Part shown: piece after piece, positions 8,127-16,980 of the stretch
Numbering within the stretch: the stretch's first letter is position 1
Layout: the number at the start of each line of letters is the position of its first letter
Origin: JACPPO01 sp965262505
Lineage (GTDB): Bacteria; Acidobacteriota; Vicinamibacteria; Vicinamibacterales; UBA2999
NCBI GenBank assembly: GCA_965262505.1
Contig: CBDHFM010000030.1
Span: forward strand, 3,472,001-3,536,000
Length of the DNA stretch: 64,000 bases
Reading direction: 5' to 3'
The notes under the pieces: model-generated
What the model was told of the DNA's origin: nothing
Seen by the model: the letters and a program-made list of their open reading frames with translations, nothing else
Database searches by the model: none
Made by a program: the position numbers and the translations under genes

Positions 8127-10034
8127 ATGCAACGCTCCTCTCTCACACGCTGCGCCCGCCCGCTGTGTGTCCTCCTGGTCTTGCTCGGCGTGCCGACGCT
8201 CGCGTCGGCCCAGGCGCCGGCCGAGTACCGGCTGTCGTTCACCGAGCCTGAGCACCGGTTGATGGACGTGACCGTCAGTTTCCAGGATGTCCCGGCGGGA
8301 CCGCTGGAACTTCGCATGAGCCGGACTTCGCCCGGGCGCTACGCGCTGCACGAGTTCGCCAAGAACGTCTTTGACGTCCGCGTCACGGACGGCTCCGGCA
8401 TGGCGCTGCCGGTCACGCGGCCGAACCCGCATCAGTGGAATGTCACCGGGCACGCCGGCGCGGTGCGGGTGACATACCGGATCTTTGGCGACCGCATCGA
8501 CGGCACGTACCTCGCCGTCGACACTACGCACGCCCACATCAACATGCCGTCGGCGCTGATCTGGGCGCGCGGCCTCGAAGAACGGCCGGTGACGGTCCGG
8601 TTCGACGCGCCCGTGGGTGCCGACTGGCGCGTCGGGACGCAGCTCCTGCCAGGCACTGACCCATGGACGTACACGGCGCCCAATCTGCAGTACCTGATGG
8701 ACAGCCCCACCGAATTCAGCGCCTTCAGCCTGCGGACGTTCGCGCTTGCCGACGCGCCTGGCTCGCCACTCGTGCGTCTCGCCGTGCACCATGCCGGCAC
8801 GGACGCGGAACTCGACGGCTTTGCCTCCGACGTGGAGCGTATCGTCCGGGAGACGCAGCGCGTGTACGGGGAGTACCCGGCGTTCGACGGCAACACGTAT
8901 ACGTTCATCGCCGACTACCTGCCGTGGGCCGGCGGCGACGGCATGGAGCATCGCAACAGCACGATCCTGACGAGCGCCGGCTCGATCCGCTCCAACCGGT
9001 TGGGTCTGCTCGACACGGCGGCGCACGAGTTCTTCCACGCCTGGAACGTCGAGCGCATCCGTCCGCGCTCGCTCGAGCCGTTTGACTTCGAGAACGCCAA
9101 CATGTCCGGCGAGCTGTGGCTGGCGGAAGGGTTCACCAGCTACTACGGTCCGCTCGTCCTTCTTCGCGCCGGCCTCAGCGAGCAGGGTGACTTCACCGAT
9201 GAGATGGCGTCGTTCATCAATCGCGTGCGGGTGAGTCCTGGCCGCGGCCTGCGCAGCCCCGTGGAGATGAGCCGCCTCGCGCCCTTTGTCGATGCGGCGA
9301 CCTCGATCGATCGGACGAGCGCCAACAACACGTTCATCTCGTATTACACGTGGGGCGCCGCGATCGCCCTCGGCCTGGACCTGACACTCCGGGACCGGAC
9401 GGACGGCGTGGCGACGCTCGACCAGTACATGCAGGCGCTCTGGCAGAAACATGGGAAGCCGGGCGGCAGGGCGCCCGGGTACGTCGACCAGCCGTACACG
9501 ATGGCCGACCTGAAAGACACGCTCGCCTCCGTGTCCGGTGATGCGAGGTTTGCGGATGATTTCTTTGCGCGGTTCATCGAGGGACGCGACATCGTGAACT
9601 ACGAGCGCCTGCTGACCCGCGCCGGGCTCGCGCTTCGGTTGGCGTCCCCCGGGCGCGCCTTCGCGGGACAGCTTCGCCTCCAGGACGGCCGGGGCGGGCC
9701 GCGCGTGGCGGCTGCCGTGCCTTTCGGCTCGCCGGCCTATCAGGCTGGTCTCGACCGGGATGACGTGATCCGGGCCGTGGCCGGGCTGGACGTCACGAGT
9801 GCGGCCGACTTCAATCATGCGATTGGCGGACGTCAGCCTGGCGACCAGGTCCCGCTCGTATTCGAGCGGCGCGGACAGCGCGTTACCGGCATGCTCCGCC
9901 TGGCCGAGAACCCGCAGGTTGAGATCGTGCGGGTCGAGGACGTGGGCCGGACGCTCACGGAGGAACAGCGACAGTTCCGGGACGCGTGGCTGAGCTCGCC
10001 CGCGGAGCGTGTGTTGAACACACCACTTCGATGA
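8127..10034 (+). CDS. Secreted M61-family aminopeptidase with PDZ domain (first of two)
   Basis: A 635-residue protein with a cleavable signal peptide (about residues 1-26, ending LASAQA). After an N-terminal beta domain comes the M61 zinc site, TAAHEFFHAWN near residue 300, with the third ligand in LWLAEGFTSYY about 30 residues later. A PDZ-like domain (PAYQAGLDRDDVIRAV) follows near the C-terminus. M61 enzymes trim N-terminal Gly or Ala from peptides in the periplasm. A TATCGT hexamer ends 10 nt before the ATG, so the mRNA may be leaderless. Its stop overlaps the next start (ATGA). A second M61 gene lies at 15042. Confidence 0.92.
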   Translation: MQRSSLTRCARPLCVLLVLLGVPTLASAQAPAEYRLSFTEPEHRLMDVTVSFQDVPAGPLELRMSRTSPGRYALHEFAKNVFDVRVTDGSGMALPVTRPNPHQWNVTGHAGAVRVTYRIFGDRIDGTYLAVDTTHAHINMPSALIWARGLEERPVTVRFDAPVGADWRVGTQLLPGTDPWTYTAPNLQYLMDSPTEFSAFSLRTFALADAPGSPLVRLAVHHAGTDAELDGFASDVERIVRETQRVYGEYPAFDGNTYTFIADYLPWAGGDGMEHRNSTILTSAGSIRSNRLGLLDTAAHEFFHAWNVERIRPRSLEPFDFENANMSGELWLAEGFTSYYGPLVLLRAGLSEQGDFTDEMASFINRVRVSPGRGLRSPVEMSRLAPFVDAATSIDRTSANNTFISYYTWGAAIALGLDLTLRDRTDGVATLDQYMQALWQKHGKPGGRAPGYVDQPYTMADLKDTLASVSGDARFADDFFARFIEGRDIVNYERLLTRAGLALRLASPGRAFAGQLRLQDGRGGPRVAAAVPFGSPAYQAGLDRDDVIRAVAGLDVTSAADFNHAIGGRQPGDQVPLVFERRGQRVTGMLRLAENPQVEIVRVEDVGRTLTEEQRQFRDAWLSSPAERVLNTPLR

Positions 10035-10618
10035 ATTTCCCCGTCCTCTTTCGAGCCTTCGACACCGTCATGGCGCTTCGCGCGGCCGCGAAACGCTTTT
10101 CGACGCCCTCCACGCCGCCTGAGCACGAACAGCAGGCCGAGCCTCCGGCTACCCAGGGGTTCGTCGGGCAACTCGAGAATCGGCTCACGAGCGTCATCGT
10201 CGCGGCCCTCAAGGAAGCGTTCGATCGCGATCATGCCAGGCTGGAACTGGAGCGCGCGCACCTGGACGAGGAGCGCCGTCGCGCCGAGGCATCGCTCCGC
10301 CTGGAGCTCAGGCGCCAGGCGGTGGATCGAGAGATCGCGAGACACCGGCTGCTCGCCGGCGTGTCGATGGCGGGCTGGATCGTCTCGGTCGTGCTAGTCG
10401 CGGCCGGTGCCGCAGGCGGATCGACGGCGGCCCGGGTGGCGGTGGCCGTGTCGTGGATGCTGCTTCTTGGCGCGCTTGGCGCGGCGTTCACGGCCGAGCG
10501 ACGGGTGGACGCGGCGCTGCTGGACAGTGACGATGCGCTCGACGTGGGGGCTGGTGTTGCCGTCCCGTGGTTGTTGATGATGGGCCTTGCCGCGACGGCG
10601 GTAAGCCTGTTGGTGTAA
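10031..10618 (+). CDS. Uncharacterised membrane protein with coiled-coil N-terminal half
   Basis: A 195-residue protein that begins at an ATG overlapping the stop of the M61 gene (ATGA), so it is translationally coupled. Residues of about 60-110 are rich in Glu, Arg and Leu (ARLELERAHLDEERRRAEA), a likely coiled coil. Three hydrophobic segments follow (about 113-137, 140-158 and 176-195). I do not recognise the family. The coupling suggests a partner of the secreted peptidase, but that is inference only. Confidence 0.72.
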   Translation: MNFPVLFRAFDTVMALRAAAKRFSTPSTPPEHEQQAEPPATQGFVGQLENRLTSVIVAALKEAFDRDHARLELERAHLDEERRRAEASLRLELRRQAVDREIARHRLLAGVSMAGWIVSVVLVAAGAAGGSTAARVAVAVSWMLLLGALGAAFTAERRVDAALLDSDDALDVGAGVAVPWLLMMGLAATAVSLLV

Positions 10619-10638
10619 CCGATCAGCAGGGGGCCCGT

Positions 10639-11442
10639 GTGACCAACGCGTACGACTTCACCCTGGCTCTTCTCCGCGTCGTGACGGCGTTCATCCTTTG
10701 GCAGCACGGGGTGCAGCAGTTCTTCGGAATGTTCGGTGGAGCGCCGGCAGCCGGCTTCACGACGCTCTGGTTCACAGGCGGTGCACAGGTGCTTGGCAGC
10801 GTCGCGATCGCCGTCGGGTTCCTCACGCGACCGTTCGCGCTGCTTCTCGCGGCGGGGATGGCGGTCTACTACGTCACGGGGTTCCTGCCGGACGGATTCC
10901 CACCGATCGTGATTCGCCGGGGCGAGGTGGTATGCCTGCTCTTCAGCATATGCACAGTGCTTGCCTTCACCGGACCCGGTAGATGGAGCCTGGAGGGCGC
11001 CGTCAGACCGCTGGCCCGCAGCGTGTATTCGCGAGTGATGCTTGCCGATCTGCGCAAACATGCGCCTGCGGCTCTGGGCGTTGTCCGCGTGCTCGTGGGG
11101 CTCCTGTTCTTCGAGTACGGCCTGCGGAAGATGTTCGGCCTGATCGGTGAGCCGGCGGAGCCGTTCCTGACGCGGCAATGGTTCGCCGGCGTCATCGAAT
11201 TGTTCGGAGGGGCTGCAATCATAGGAGGACTGTTCACCCGCCCCATCGCCTTCTTATGCTGCGGAGAGATGGCCTTCGCTTACTTCATCAACCACAATCC
11301 CCGTGGGTTCTTTCCCATCCTGAACGAGGGCGAACGGGCGGTCCTGTTCTGCTACTTCTTCTTGTTTCTCGCGGCGGCAGGGCCCGGGGACTGGAGCATG
11401 GACAGGCTGCGTCGGAAGAGCCGCGGCGAGGGGAAGGACTGA
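10639..11442 (+). CDS. Tandem DoxX-family membrane protein (two fused DoxX domains)
   Basis: A 267-residue protein starting at GTG 10639, behind an AGGGGG site. It contains two copies of a four-helix DoxX-like unit: residues 1-120 (LLRVVTAFILWQHGVQQFFG ... FPPIVIRRGEVVCLLF) and residues 135-267 (VVRVLVGLLFFEYGLRKMFG ... GFFPILNEGERAVLFCYFF). Ordinary DoxX proteins are 120-160 residues with one unit. The family is linked to membrane redox processes, but the role here is unknown. It lies 20 bp after the coiled-coil membrane protein, so all three genes from 8127 may form one operon. Confidence 0.85.
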   Translation: MTNAYDFTLALLRVVTAFILWQHGVQQFFGMFGGAPAAGFTTLWFTGGAQVLGSVAIAVGFLTRPFALLLAAGMAVYYVTGFLPDGFPPIVIRRGEVVCLLFSICTVLAFTGPGRWSLEGAVRPLARSVYSRVMLADLRKHAPAALGVVRVLVGLLFFEYGLRKMFGLIGEPAEPFLTRQWFAGVIELFGGAAIIGGLFTRPIAFLCCGEMAFAYFINHNPRGFFPILNEGERAVLFCYFFLFLAAAGPGDWSMDRLRRKSRGEGKD

Positions 11443-11469
11443 CGTCTCGATCCTACGCGCCGGCCGTCG

Positions 11470-11904
11470 TCACAGGTCGTACCAGTCCGGTATAGCGCTC
11501 GTTCGTCCAGGGTTCAAGATTGTACCGTCCGCTTTGATGACCTTCCCGAGCCACGCGAATCTCTGGGACTTGTCGATGAGTGGGAACGCTTCGACGGTCA
11601 CCTGCTCTCCGTAGCTAAGCGAGTCTATCGTCCAGCCCTGCCTGTTCATCATGGGCACCGGAACGGACTCGAATCGCCACGTGACAAGCTCTCCGCTTTC
11701 CTCCGTTTCGACATAGAGGTAACTATGGGGACTCTGTAAATCGAAACGGATGACCCGACCCTGGACGGTGACCATGTCAACGCGGTCCCTGGAGAAGAAG
11801 GTTGTACCGTGGTGTGCGGATGCACCCAGGGTCGACACCGGCACGACCGCGAGGATTGAAATGGCGACCCTTCCAGCCACTGCCGATAGTAAGCGGTATC
11901 TCAC
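11470..11904 (-). CDS. Secreted DUF6152-type protein
   Basis: A 144-residue exported protein (signal peptide through about residue 30, ending GASAHHG). It has the small beta-rich fold marks of DUF6152: AHH near the mature N-terminus, VTVQGRVIRFDLQSPHSYLY (family GxV..... NPH..) and a late VxAFPL segment. Its start overlaps the end of the secreted protein gene at 11901 by 4 bp. With the DUF6152 gene at 12804 it brackets that gene, so the three form one minus-strand operon. The function is unknown. Confidence 0.78.
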   Translation of the reverse strand: MRYRLLSAVAGRVAISILAVVPVSTLGASAHHGTTFFSRDRVDMVTVQGRVIRFDLQSPHSYLYVETEESGELVTWRFESVPVPMMNRQGWTIDSLSYGEQVTVEAFPLIDKSQRFAWLGKVIKADGTILNPGRTSAIPDWYDL

Positions 11905-12707
11905 TGAGATGGGCCCGCTCTGTACGGATTGGGGTGGCCGCCAGCGAGTCCAAACTGATTGTTCTCCTCGCAGATGTACTCCTTCAACTCGTCGCCAGGC
12001 GCGCTATGCCTGGCCGTGAAGTACAACGTGAACGGCCTCGAGAACGCACCGGGGTCATCGATCGTGACCTCGAGTTCGAGCGTCGCGAAATTGACCCGCG
12101 TCCACCGCTCGACGATATGAAGCTGCTCGGTGTGGGGTGTGCCGGCGCGATCCCACCAGAACTTGTCGTTGAAGCCAATCGAATCGATCACCAGCGTGTC
12201 GCCGTCCCACGACCCGATCGACTCTCCGAACCAGGTCGGCGTCGGATCTTCGGAGTGCGGCCGGCCATCCATGAAGATCTGCCGGTAGTTGCGGAAGCCT
12301 TCCCACAGGATGAACAGATGGGTCGCGGCCTCGTGTGTCGGGTACGGGACGAACCGCCACGGAAAGCCGCCCGCCTGTCGAGGGACGCCCATGGGCAGAC
12401 AGAAGTTGTGGGGATCCTCTGGATTCGTCCGTTTTTCGCGGAGCGCTCTTGCCCAGGGTAGCAGCGGAAGCTCCTCGCCTTCCTTCAGTCCTGCCGCAAT
12501 GTCGTTGACAGGCCCTCCCCTAACCCACGTTCCCCAGAGATCCACCGTGCCGTCCGGCAGTCGCGGCGTCGGGAGGCTCGCCAGGTCGGCGAGCGGTGTC
12601 GAGCTGCCCGCGCGACGAAGCTGACCAGGTGCACCATTCGCGGCAGGCACCTGCGCAACCAACGGCAGGGTCAGCACAGCGATCACGGCCACAAGACGTT
12701 TTCTCAT
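11901..12707 (-). CDS. Secreted protein of an Acidobacteriota-type uncharacterised family
   Basis: A 268-residue protein with a signal peptide (MRKRLVAVIAVLTLPLVAQV) from the ATG at 12707, with a GGAG site 8 nt upstream. Landmarks are TPRLPDGTVDLWGTWVRGG, LPLLPWARALREKR, CLPMGVPR, FMDGRPHSEDPTPTWFGESI, WDGDTLVIDSIGFNDKFWWD and GTPHTEQLHIVERW. The gene at 22520 is a clear paralog sharing these blocks. The WDGDTLVIDS..GF block occurs in many uncharacterised secreted acidobacterial proteins. I cannot assign an activity. It is flanked on both sides by DUF6152 genes in one operon. Confidence 0.78.
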   Translation of the reverse strand: MRKRLVAVIAVLTLPLVAQVPAANGAPGQLRRAGSSTPLADLASLPTPRLPDGTVDLWGTWVRGGPVNDIAAGLKEGEELPLLPWARALREKRTNPEDPHNFCLPMGVPRQAGGFPWRFVPYPTHEAATHLFILWEGFRNYRQIFMDGRPHSEDPTPTWFGESIGSWDGDTLVIDSIGFNDKFWWDRAGTPHTEQLHIVERWTRVNFATLELEVTIDDPGAFSRPFTLYFTARHSAPGDELKEYICEENNQFGLAGGHPNPYRAGPSQ

Positions 12708-12803
12708 CCTCACGCTCCTCAGGCCCCGCTCACCGCTCGCACTCCCTGCTCGCGAAGCCAAGTGTTCGCCGACTTCCGTGACGGGTTCGGCCGAACGCCG
12801 GGA

Positions 12804-13193
12804 TCAGTTGCTGTCGGGAGCCCCGGCAAACAGCGCGCGACCGTCGCTAAACGTGACCGAATTCGCGATGCCCCGGTCCGCCGCGACTCGTCCCCCAAAT
12901 CCTTCGACCACGACCTCGTCGTCCGGCATGACCGCGCGTCGTGACCACCCGTTTCGCTCCAAGATGTTTGGACTCGCCATTTCGAAGTTCCAATTGGTCG
13001 TCGTCCCGTCCCGCTCGACGACATCCACGTACAAGCGAGCATGTGGATTCGTCCATTCGAGCTTCGTAACAGTGCCTGTCACCTTGACCGGTTTCTCGGC
13101 ATCGTATTCAACCGAGAAGGAGTGATGGGCGACCACCGGCACGGCGCAGAGAAGAGCCAGCCCCGCCGCCAAGAGCCGACATGCCATTTTCAT
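12804..13193 (-). CDS. Secreted DUF6152 family protein
   Basis: A 129-residue exported protein with a signal peptide ending at PVVAHHS. It has the classic DUF6152 pattern AHHSFSVEYDAEKPVKVTG, then TKLEWTNPHARLYVDV. The ATG at 13193 follows a GGGGG site. It is the first gene of the minus-strand operon running to 11470. The function of the family is unknown; members are small periplasmic beta proteins that often lie beside secreted oxidoreductase-like proteins. Confidence 0.85.
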   Translation of the reverse strand: MKMACRLLAAGLALLCAVPVVAHHSFSVEYDAEKPVKVTGTVTKLEWTNPHARLYVDVVERDGTTTNWNFEMASPNILERNGWSRRAVMPDDEVVVEGFGGRVAADRGIANSVTFSDGRALFAGAPDSN

Positions 13194-13414
13194 CGTGAGA
13201 CCCCCAAAGAGAAATTCGAAACGCGTGCTCCGCATCAGTGAGAACCCATGCTATCGCGCGGCGGATCCTGGCTGAGATGTCAGGCCGCGTTCAAGCGAGA
13301 TTGTATCGTGATTCCGGACGGTTCCGGCGAGTGAAGCGGAAACTATCGGGCTTCGTGAGGGCCGCGGCGTTCCCGATTTCACCCGAATCGGAAATCCGGC
13401 TTCAGAGTCACTGA

Positions 13415-15010
13415 TCACGGCTCTGGTTCGGGAAACAACACACCGGCCGCGAGCTTCCATTCCGGATCCAGCGCCCGCTTGACGGCGCGCATTTCCTCGA
13501 TCCCGCGCTCCCCGTACAGCTCGCGCAGCAGCCGCTGCTTGAGCGCGCTTCGCCCGACGCCGTGCTCGGCCAGCGGTGCGCCGCCCATCGCCACGACGCG
13601 CCTCGCGATGTCGAGGATGGCCGCTTTCCCCTGGTCGACGTCGGCGAGGGAGCGAGGCACGACGTTCGGGTGCATGTTGCCGTCCGAGACGTGGCCCCAG
13701 AGGGCGTACTCCAGCCCGAATCGCTCGAACGTCCGGCGGTACAGGGCGAGCGACTCCTCCTGCCGCTCGAACGGGACGATGAGGTCGCCGGCCACTTTCT
13801 CGATGTCGGGATGCACCTGGGCTTTGGCGGCGGCAATCAGCGCATTCACCCCAGCGGGCACCGCTTCGCGCAGCTCGAACAGCCGGGCCGCTCCACGCTC
13901 GTCGCCGGGTAACGCCCCCTGCGGGTCGGCCTGGACGCCGCAGTCCTCGAGGACGCGGTCCATGAGTTCCACCGCTTCGTCCTCGCCGCCCGCGACCTCG
14001 ATCTGCGCCAGCAGCAGCACAGCAGGGCCCACCGGCCGTTGCACGCCGGCGCGCGACATCGCTTCGTCCGGTACGACGGCCAGCGCACGACTGTCCATGA
14101 ACTCGACGGCGGAGACGTCCAGCGCCCCTTCTCCGCGCCAGCTCGATGCGGCTTCGCGCCTGAGCGCGGCAGTGACCGCGATCGCCTGGCTGTCGGAGTC
14201 GCATGCCACCAGCACAACACATCGCCGTGGAAGGGGAATCGCGCGCAGCGTCGCGTCGGTCACGATCCCGAGCGTGCCTTCCGAGCCGATGAAGAGATCG
14301 ATGAGATCCATGCCCGGGCGGGCGAAGTAGCCGGCCGACAGTTTTGCCACATCGGGCATGACGTAGGTGGGGACCGGCACCCGGACGACGTTGCCTGACG
14401 GAAATTGGAGTTCGAACCGGCCGTCCGGCGACGCTGTGACCGCTCCGCGGCGGATCTCGACGAGCGAGCCATCCGCCAGGACGACGCTCAACGCCTCGAC
14501 CCACTGTCGGGTGCTCCCGTACTTGAACGTGGCCGCCCCCGCGGCGCCTGTGGCGATCGTCCCGCCGACGAAGGCGCCGTCGTAGGTGGGGACCGGCGGG
14601 TAATACAAGCCATCCAGCGCCAGGACGCGCTGTAGTTCGGCCAGGGGCACGCCCGCGCCGACGCGAACCATCTGGCCTGGAAGACGGGTGATGCCGGCCA
14701 GCGCCCGCGTGCTGATCACCAGATCGCCGCGTGGGGTGGCGCCGCCCGTCAGCGACGACTCCGCGCCGATGGGCAGGAGGCGGCGGGCCGTTCGCACCAG
14801 CGCACTGACCTCGCCGGCGCTTCCCGGAAACGCAGTACCCGCCGCGAACCCGCCGGGAACGTGAGCGGCGTCGCTCAGGAACGACTGAAGGAGATCCGCG
14901 CGTGTCTCGATGGGCGGAGGGTTCCGCGCCGGCGGCGACAGCAGGTGAATGCGATGCGTGAGTGGGGCCTCCTGCGCCTGCGGATGCCGGTCGCTACAGC
15001 AGCTCGGCAC
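13415..15010 (-). CDS. FAD-binding oxidase (glycolate oxidase GlcD / D-lactate dehydrogenase type)
   Basis: A 531-residue flavoprotein. The N-terminal PCMH-type FAD domain shows LLPIGAESSLTGGATP, VRVGAGVPLAELQRVL, YDGAFVGGTIATGAAG and LFIGSEGTLGIVTDATL. The C-terminal FAD-oxidase domain ends with ALWGHVSDGNMHPNVVP and PLAEHGVGRSALK, the metal- and substrate-binding histidine motifs. It oxidises a 2-hydroxy acid such as D-lactate or glycolate. The GTG at 15010 is the only early start seen, and the first 20 or so residues are atypical, so the true start may lie a little downstream. The start regions of this gene and the divergent M61 gene are about 30 bp apart. Confidence 0.88.
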   Translation of the reverse strand: MPSCCSDRHPQAQEAPLTHRIHLLSPPARNPPPIETRADLLQSFLSDAAHVPGGFAAGTAFPGSAGEVSALVRTARRLLPIGAESSLTGGATPRGDLVISTRALAGITRLPGQMVRVGAGVPLAELQRVLALDGLYYPPVPTYDGAFVGGTIATGAAGAATFKYGSTRQWVEALSVVLADGSLVEIRRGAVTASPDGRFELQFPSGNVVRVPVPTYVMPDVAKLSAGYFARPGMDLIDLFIGSEGTLGIVTDATLRAIPLPRRCVVLVACDSDSQAIAVTAALRREAASSWRGEGALDVSAVEFMDSRALAVVPDEAMSRAGVQRPVGPAVLLLAQIEVAGGEDEAVELMDRVLEDCGVQADPQGALPGDERGAARLFELREAVPAGVNALIAAAKAQVHPDIEKVAGDLIVPFERQEESLALYRRTFERFGLEYALWGHVSDGNMHPNVVPRSLADVDQGKAAILDIARRVVAMGGAPLAEHGVGRSALKQRLLRELYGERGIEEMRAVKRALDPEWKLAAGVLFPEPEP

Positions 15011-15026
15011 GTCCGCGGCTGGATTC

Positions 15027-15032
15027 TATAGA
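15027..15032 (+). promoter_or_regulatory. -10 hexamer TATAGA of the second M61 gene
   Basis: TATAGA lies at 15027-15032, 9 nt before the ATG at 15042; an ATG at 15033 directly abuts it. No ribosome site is present. With normal promoter geometry the transcript would begin at or just before 15042, so the message is probably leaderless. No convincing -35 hexamer is visible. Confidence 0.5.
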
Positions 15033-15041
15033 ATGCACCCC

Positions 15042-16874
15042 ATGGTCGCAAGAATTCCCGCCCTGTTGCTAACCGTTTTCGTGATGCACGGCGCCTTCCC
15101 GGCCGCCGCGCAGACGGCGCCCGATCCGGCGCTTGATCCCGTCCGCTATACCGTCAGCTTTCCGGAGCCGCACACGCACTACGTCGAGGTGACCGCCGTG
15201 GTGCCGACCGACCGCCGGCCGCAGGTGGAGCTGATGATGGCGGTCTGGACCCCGGGTTCGTACCTCGTGCGGGAGTACGCGCGCCACGTCGAAGAGGTGA
15301 CCGCCGCCGCCCCGGACGGGCGCGCGCTCACGATCGACAAGTCCGACAAGAACCGGTGGCGGGTCGCCACCGGCGGCGCGCCCTCGGTAGAGGTGAGCTA
15401 TCGCGTGTACGCGCGCGAGATGAGCGTGCGGACCAACTGGGTCGAGACCGACTTCGCGATGCTGAACGGCGCCCCGACATTCATGACCCTGGCGGACGGG
15501 CCGGCACGGCCGCACGAGGTCGTCATCCAGCCGGCGCCCGGCTGGCGAACGTCGGCGACGGGCCTTGCCGAGATGCCCGGAGGCAGCCATCGCTACCGGG
15601 CGCCCGATTTCGACACGCTGGTCGATTCGCCGATCGTGATTGGCAATCCGGCCGTCTACGAGTTCACGGTCGATGACAAGCAGCACTTCCTGGTGAACAT
15701 CGGCGAGGCCGGGGTGTTCGACGGTGCGCGCGCGGCCAGGGATCTTGAAACCGTCGTCCGCGAGCATCGCCGCATGTGGGGAACGCTGCCGTACGACAAG
15801 TACGTGTTCCTCAACATGCTGACCGGGGGCGGCGGCGGTCTCGAGCACAAGAACTCCACCATCCTGATGACCAGCCGCTGGGCGACGCAGACGCGACGGT
15901 CCTACCGGTCGTGGCTGGAACTGGCGAGCCACGAGTTCTTTCATACGTGGAACGTGAAGCGGCTTCGTCCGGTGGAACTGGGACCCTTCAATTACGAGGC
16001 GGAAGTCATCACGCGCAGCCTCTGGGTGGTCGAGGGGGTGACCGACTACTACGCGGATCTGGCGCTGCATCGCGCCGGCCTGTCGACGCGTCAGGAGTTC
16101 GTTGATGCCCTCTCCGGCCACATCGAGTCGCTGCAGACCACGCCGGGGCGGCTGGTGCAGTCGGTGGAGGAGGCCTCCTTCGACGCCTGGATAAAGTACT
16201 ACCGGCCGAACGAGAACAGCTCGAACACGTCGATCAGCTACTACACCAAGGGCGCCGTGCTCGGATTTCTCCTGGACGCGCGGATCCGCGCGGCGACGGA
16301 AGGCACGAGGAGTCTTGACGACGTCATGCGGGCTGCGTTCCAGCAGTTCTCGGGCGACCGCGGGTTCACGCCCGAGGAGTTCCGCGCCGTGGCGGAGCAG
16401 GTCGGCGGCCTCGACCTCGCGTCGTTCTGGAGTGGCGCGATCGAGGGCACGGACGAACTGGATTACAGGGGGGCGCTCGAGACGTTCGGCCTGCGGTTCA
16501 GGCCGGTCCCGGCGCCGCGCGCCGACCGCCCCGGGCGCGCCTGGCTCGGCATGTCGACACGGAATGACGCCGGCCGGCTGGTGGTGACGCGGGTCAGCCG
16601 CGGAACTCCGGCCGCAGCCGCCGGCATCAATGTCGGCGACGAGATCCTGGCGATGAACGGTTTCCGGGTACGGGCCGACCAGTTGACGGCCAGGCTCGAG
16701 CAGTACCAGCCGGGGGACGAGGTGGCGCTGCTCGTCGCGCGGCGCGATGAACTGCTGACGATCGACGCGGTCTTCGGCGCGGAGCCGCCGCAACGGTGGC
16801 GGCTCGAGGTCAGTCCGACCGCCACCGAGATGCAGCAGCAGCAGCGCGACCGGTGGCTCCAGGCTCCGGCATGA
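15042..16874 (+). CDS. Secreted M61-family aminopeptidase with PDZ domain (second of two)
   Basis: A 610-residue protein with a signal peptide (to about residue 24, ending FPAAAQ). The zinc site is LASHEFFHTWNVKRLRP near residue 297, with the acidic ligand in LWVVEGVTDYYADL. The C-terminal PDZ domain includes RGTPAAAAGINVGDEILAMN. It is a paralog of the gene at 8127. The ATG at 15042 is chosen because a -10-like TATAGA sits 9 nt upstream; ATG 15033 would put the start against that box. Its stop overlaps a 33-residue membrane ORF (ATGA), and a symporter follows, which suggests an export/trim and uptake unit. Confidence 0.92.
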   Translation: MVARIPALLLTVFVMHGAFPAAAQTAPDPALDPVRYTVSFPEPHTHYVEVTAVVPTDRRPQVELMMAVWTPGSYLVREYARHVEEVTAAAPDGRALTIDKSDKNRWRVATGGAPSVEVSYRVYAREMSVRTNWVETDFAMLNGAPTFMTLADGPARPHEVVIQPAPGWRTSATGLAEMPGGSHRYRAPDFDTLVDSPIVIGNPAVYEFTVDDKQHFLVNIGEAGVFDGARAARDLETVVREHRRMWGTLPYDKYVFLNMLTGGGGGLEHKNSTILMTSRWATQTRRSYRSWLELASHEFFHTWNVKRLRPVELGPFNYEAEVITRSLWVVEGVTDYYADLALHRAGLSTRQEFVDALSGHIESLQTTPGRLVQSVEEASFDAWIKYYRPNENSSNTSISYYTKGAVLGFLLDARIRAATEGTRSLDDVMRAAFQQFSGDRGFTPEEFRAVAEQVGGLDLASFWSGAIEGTDELDYRGALETFGLRFRPVPAPRADRPGRAWLGMSTRNDAGRLVVTRVSRGTPAAAAGINVGDEILAMNGFRVRADQLTARLEQYQPGDEVALLVARRDELLTIDAVFGAEPPQRWRLEVSPTATEMQQQQRDRWLQAPA

Positions 16875-16972
16875 CGGCTGCGACCGACGGCCGTCGCGGC
16901 TACGTACGCGTGCTGATCCTCTGGGTCGTCGTGCTCGTCGCGCTCTACGCCTTCCAGGAATACTTTTCCTGA
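16871..16972 (+). CDS. 33-residue single-pass membrane protein
   Basis: A very short gene whose ATG overlaps the stop of the M61 peptidase gene (ATGA) and whose own stop is 8 bp before the symporter start. The product begins MTAATDGRRGYVRV and then has one strongly hydrophobic stretch (LILWVVVLVALYAF) ending EYFS. The basic N-terminus and single helix fit a small membrane partner, perhaps of the symporter. This is inferred from position and hydropathy only. Confidence 0.6.
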   Translation: MTAATDGRRGYVRVLILWVVVLVALYAFQEYFS

Positions 16973-16980
16973 TTCGCTGA

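Noticed and set aside
8056..8317. Longer start for the 2'-5' RNA ligase gene (8128 or 8317)
   Set aside because: The added residues are not family-like and would overlap the start of the divergent M61 gene; the core domain begins at MPTLLALDVA.
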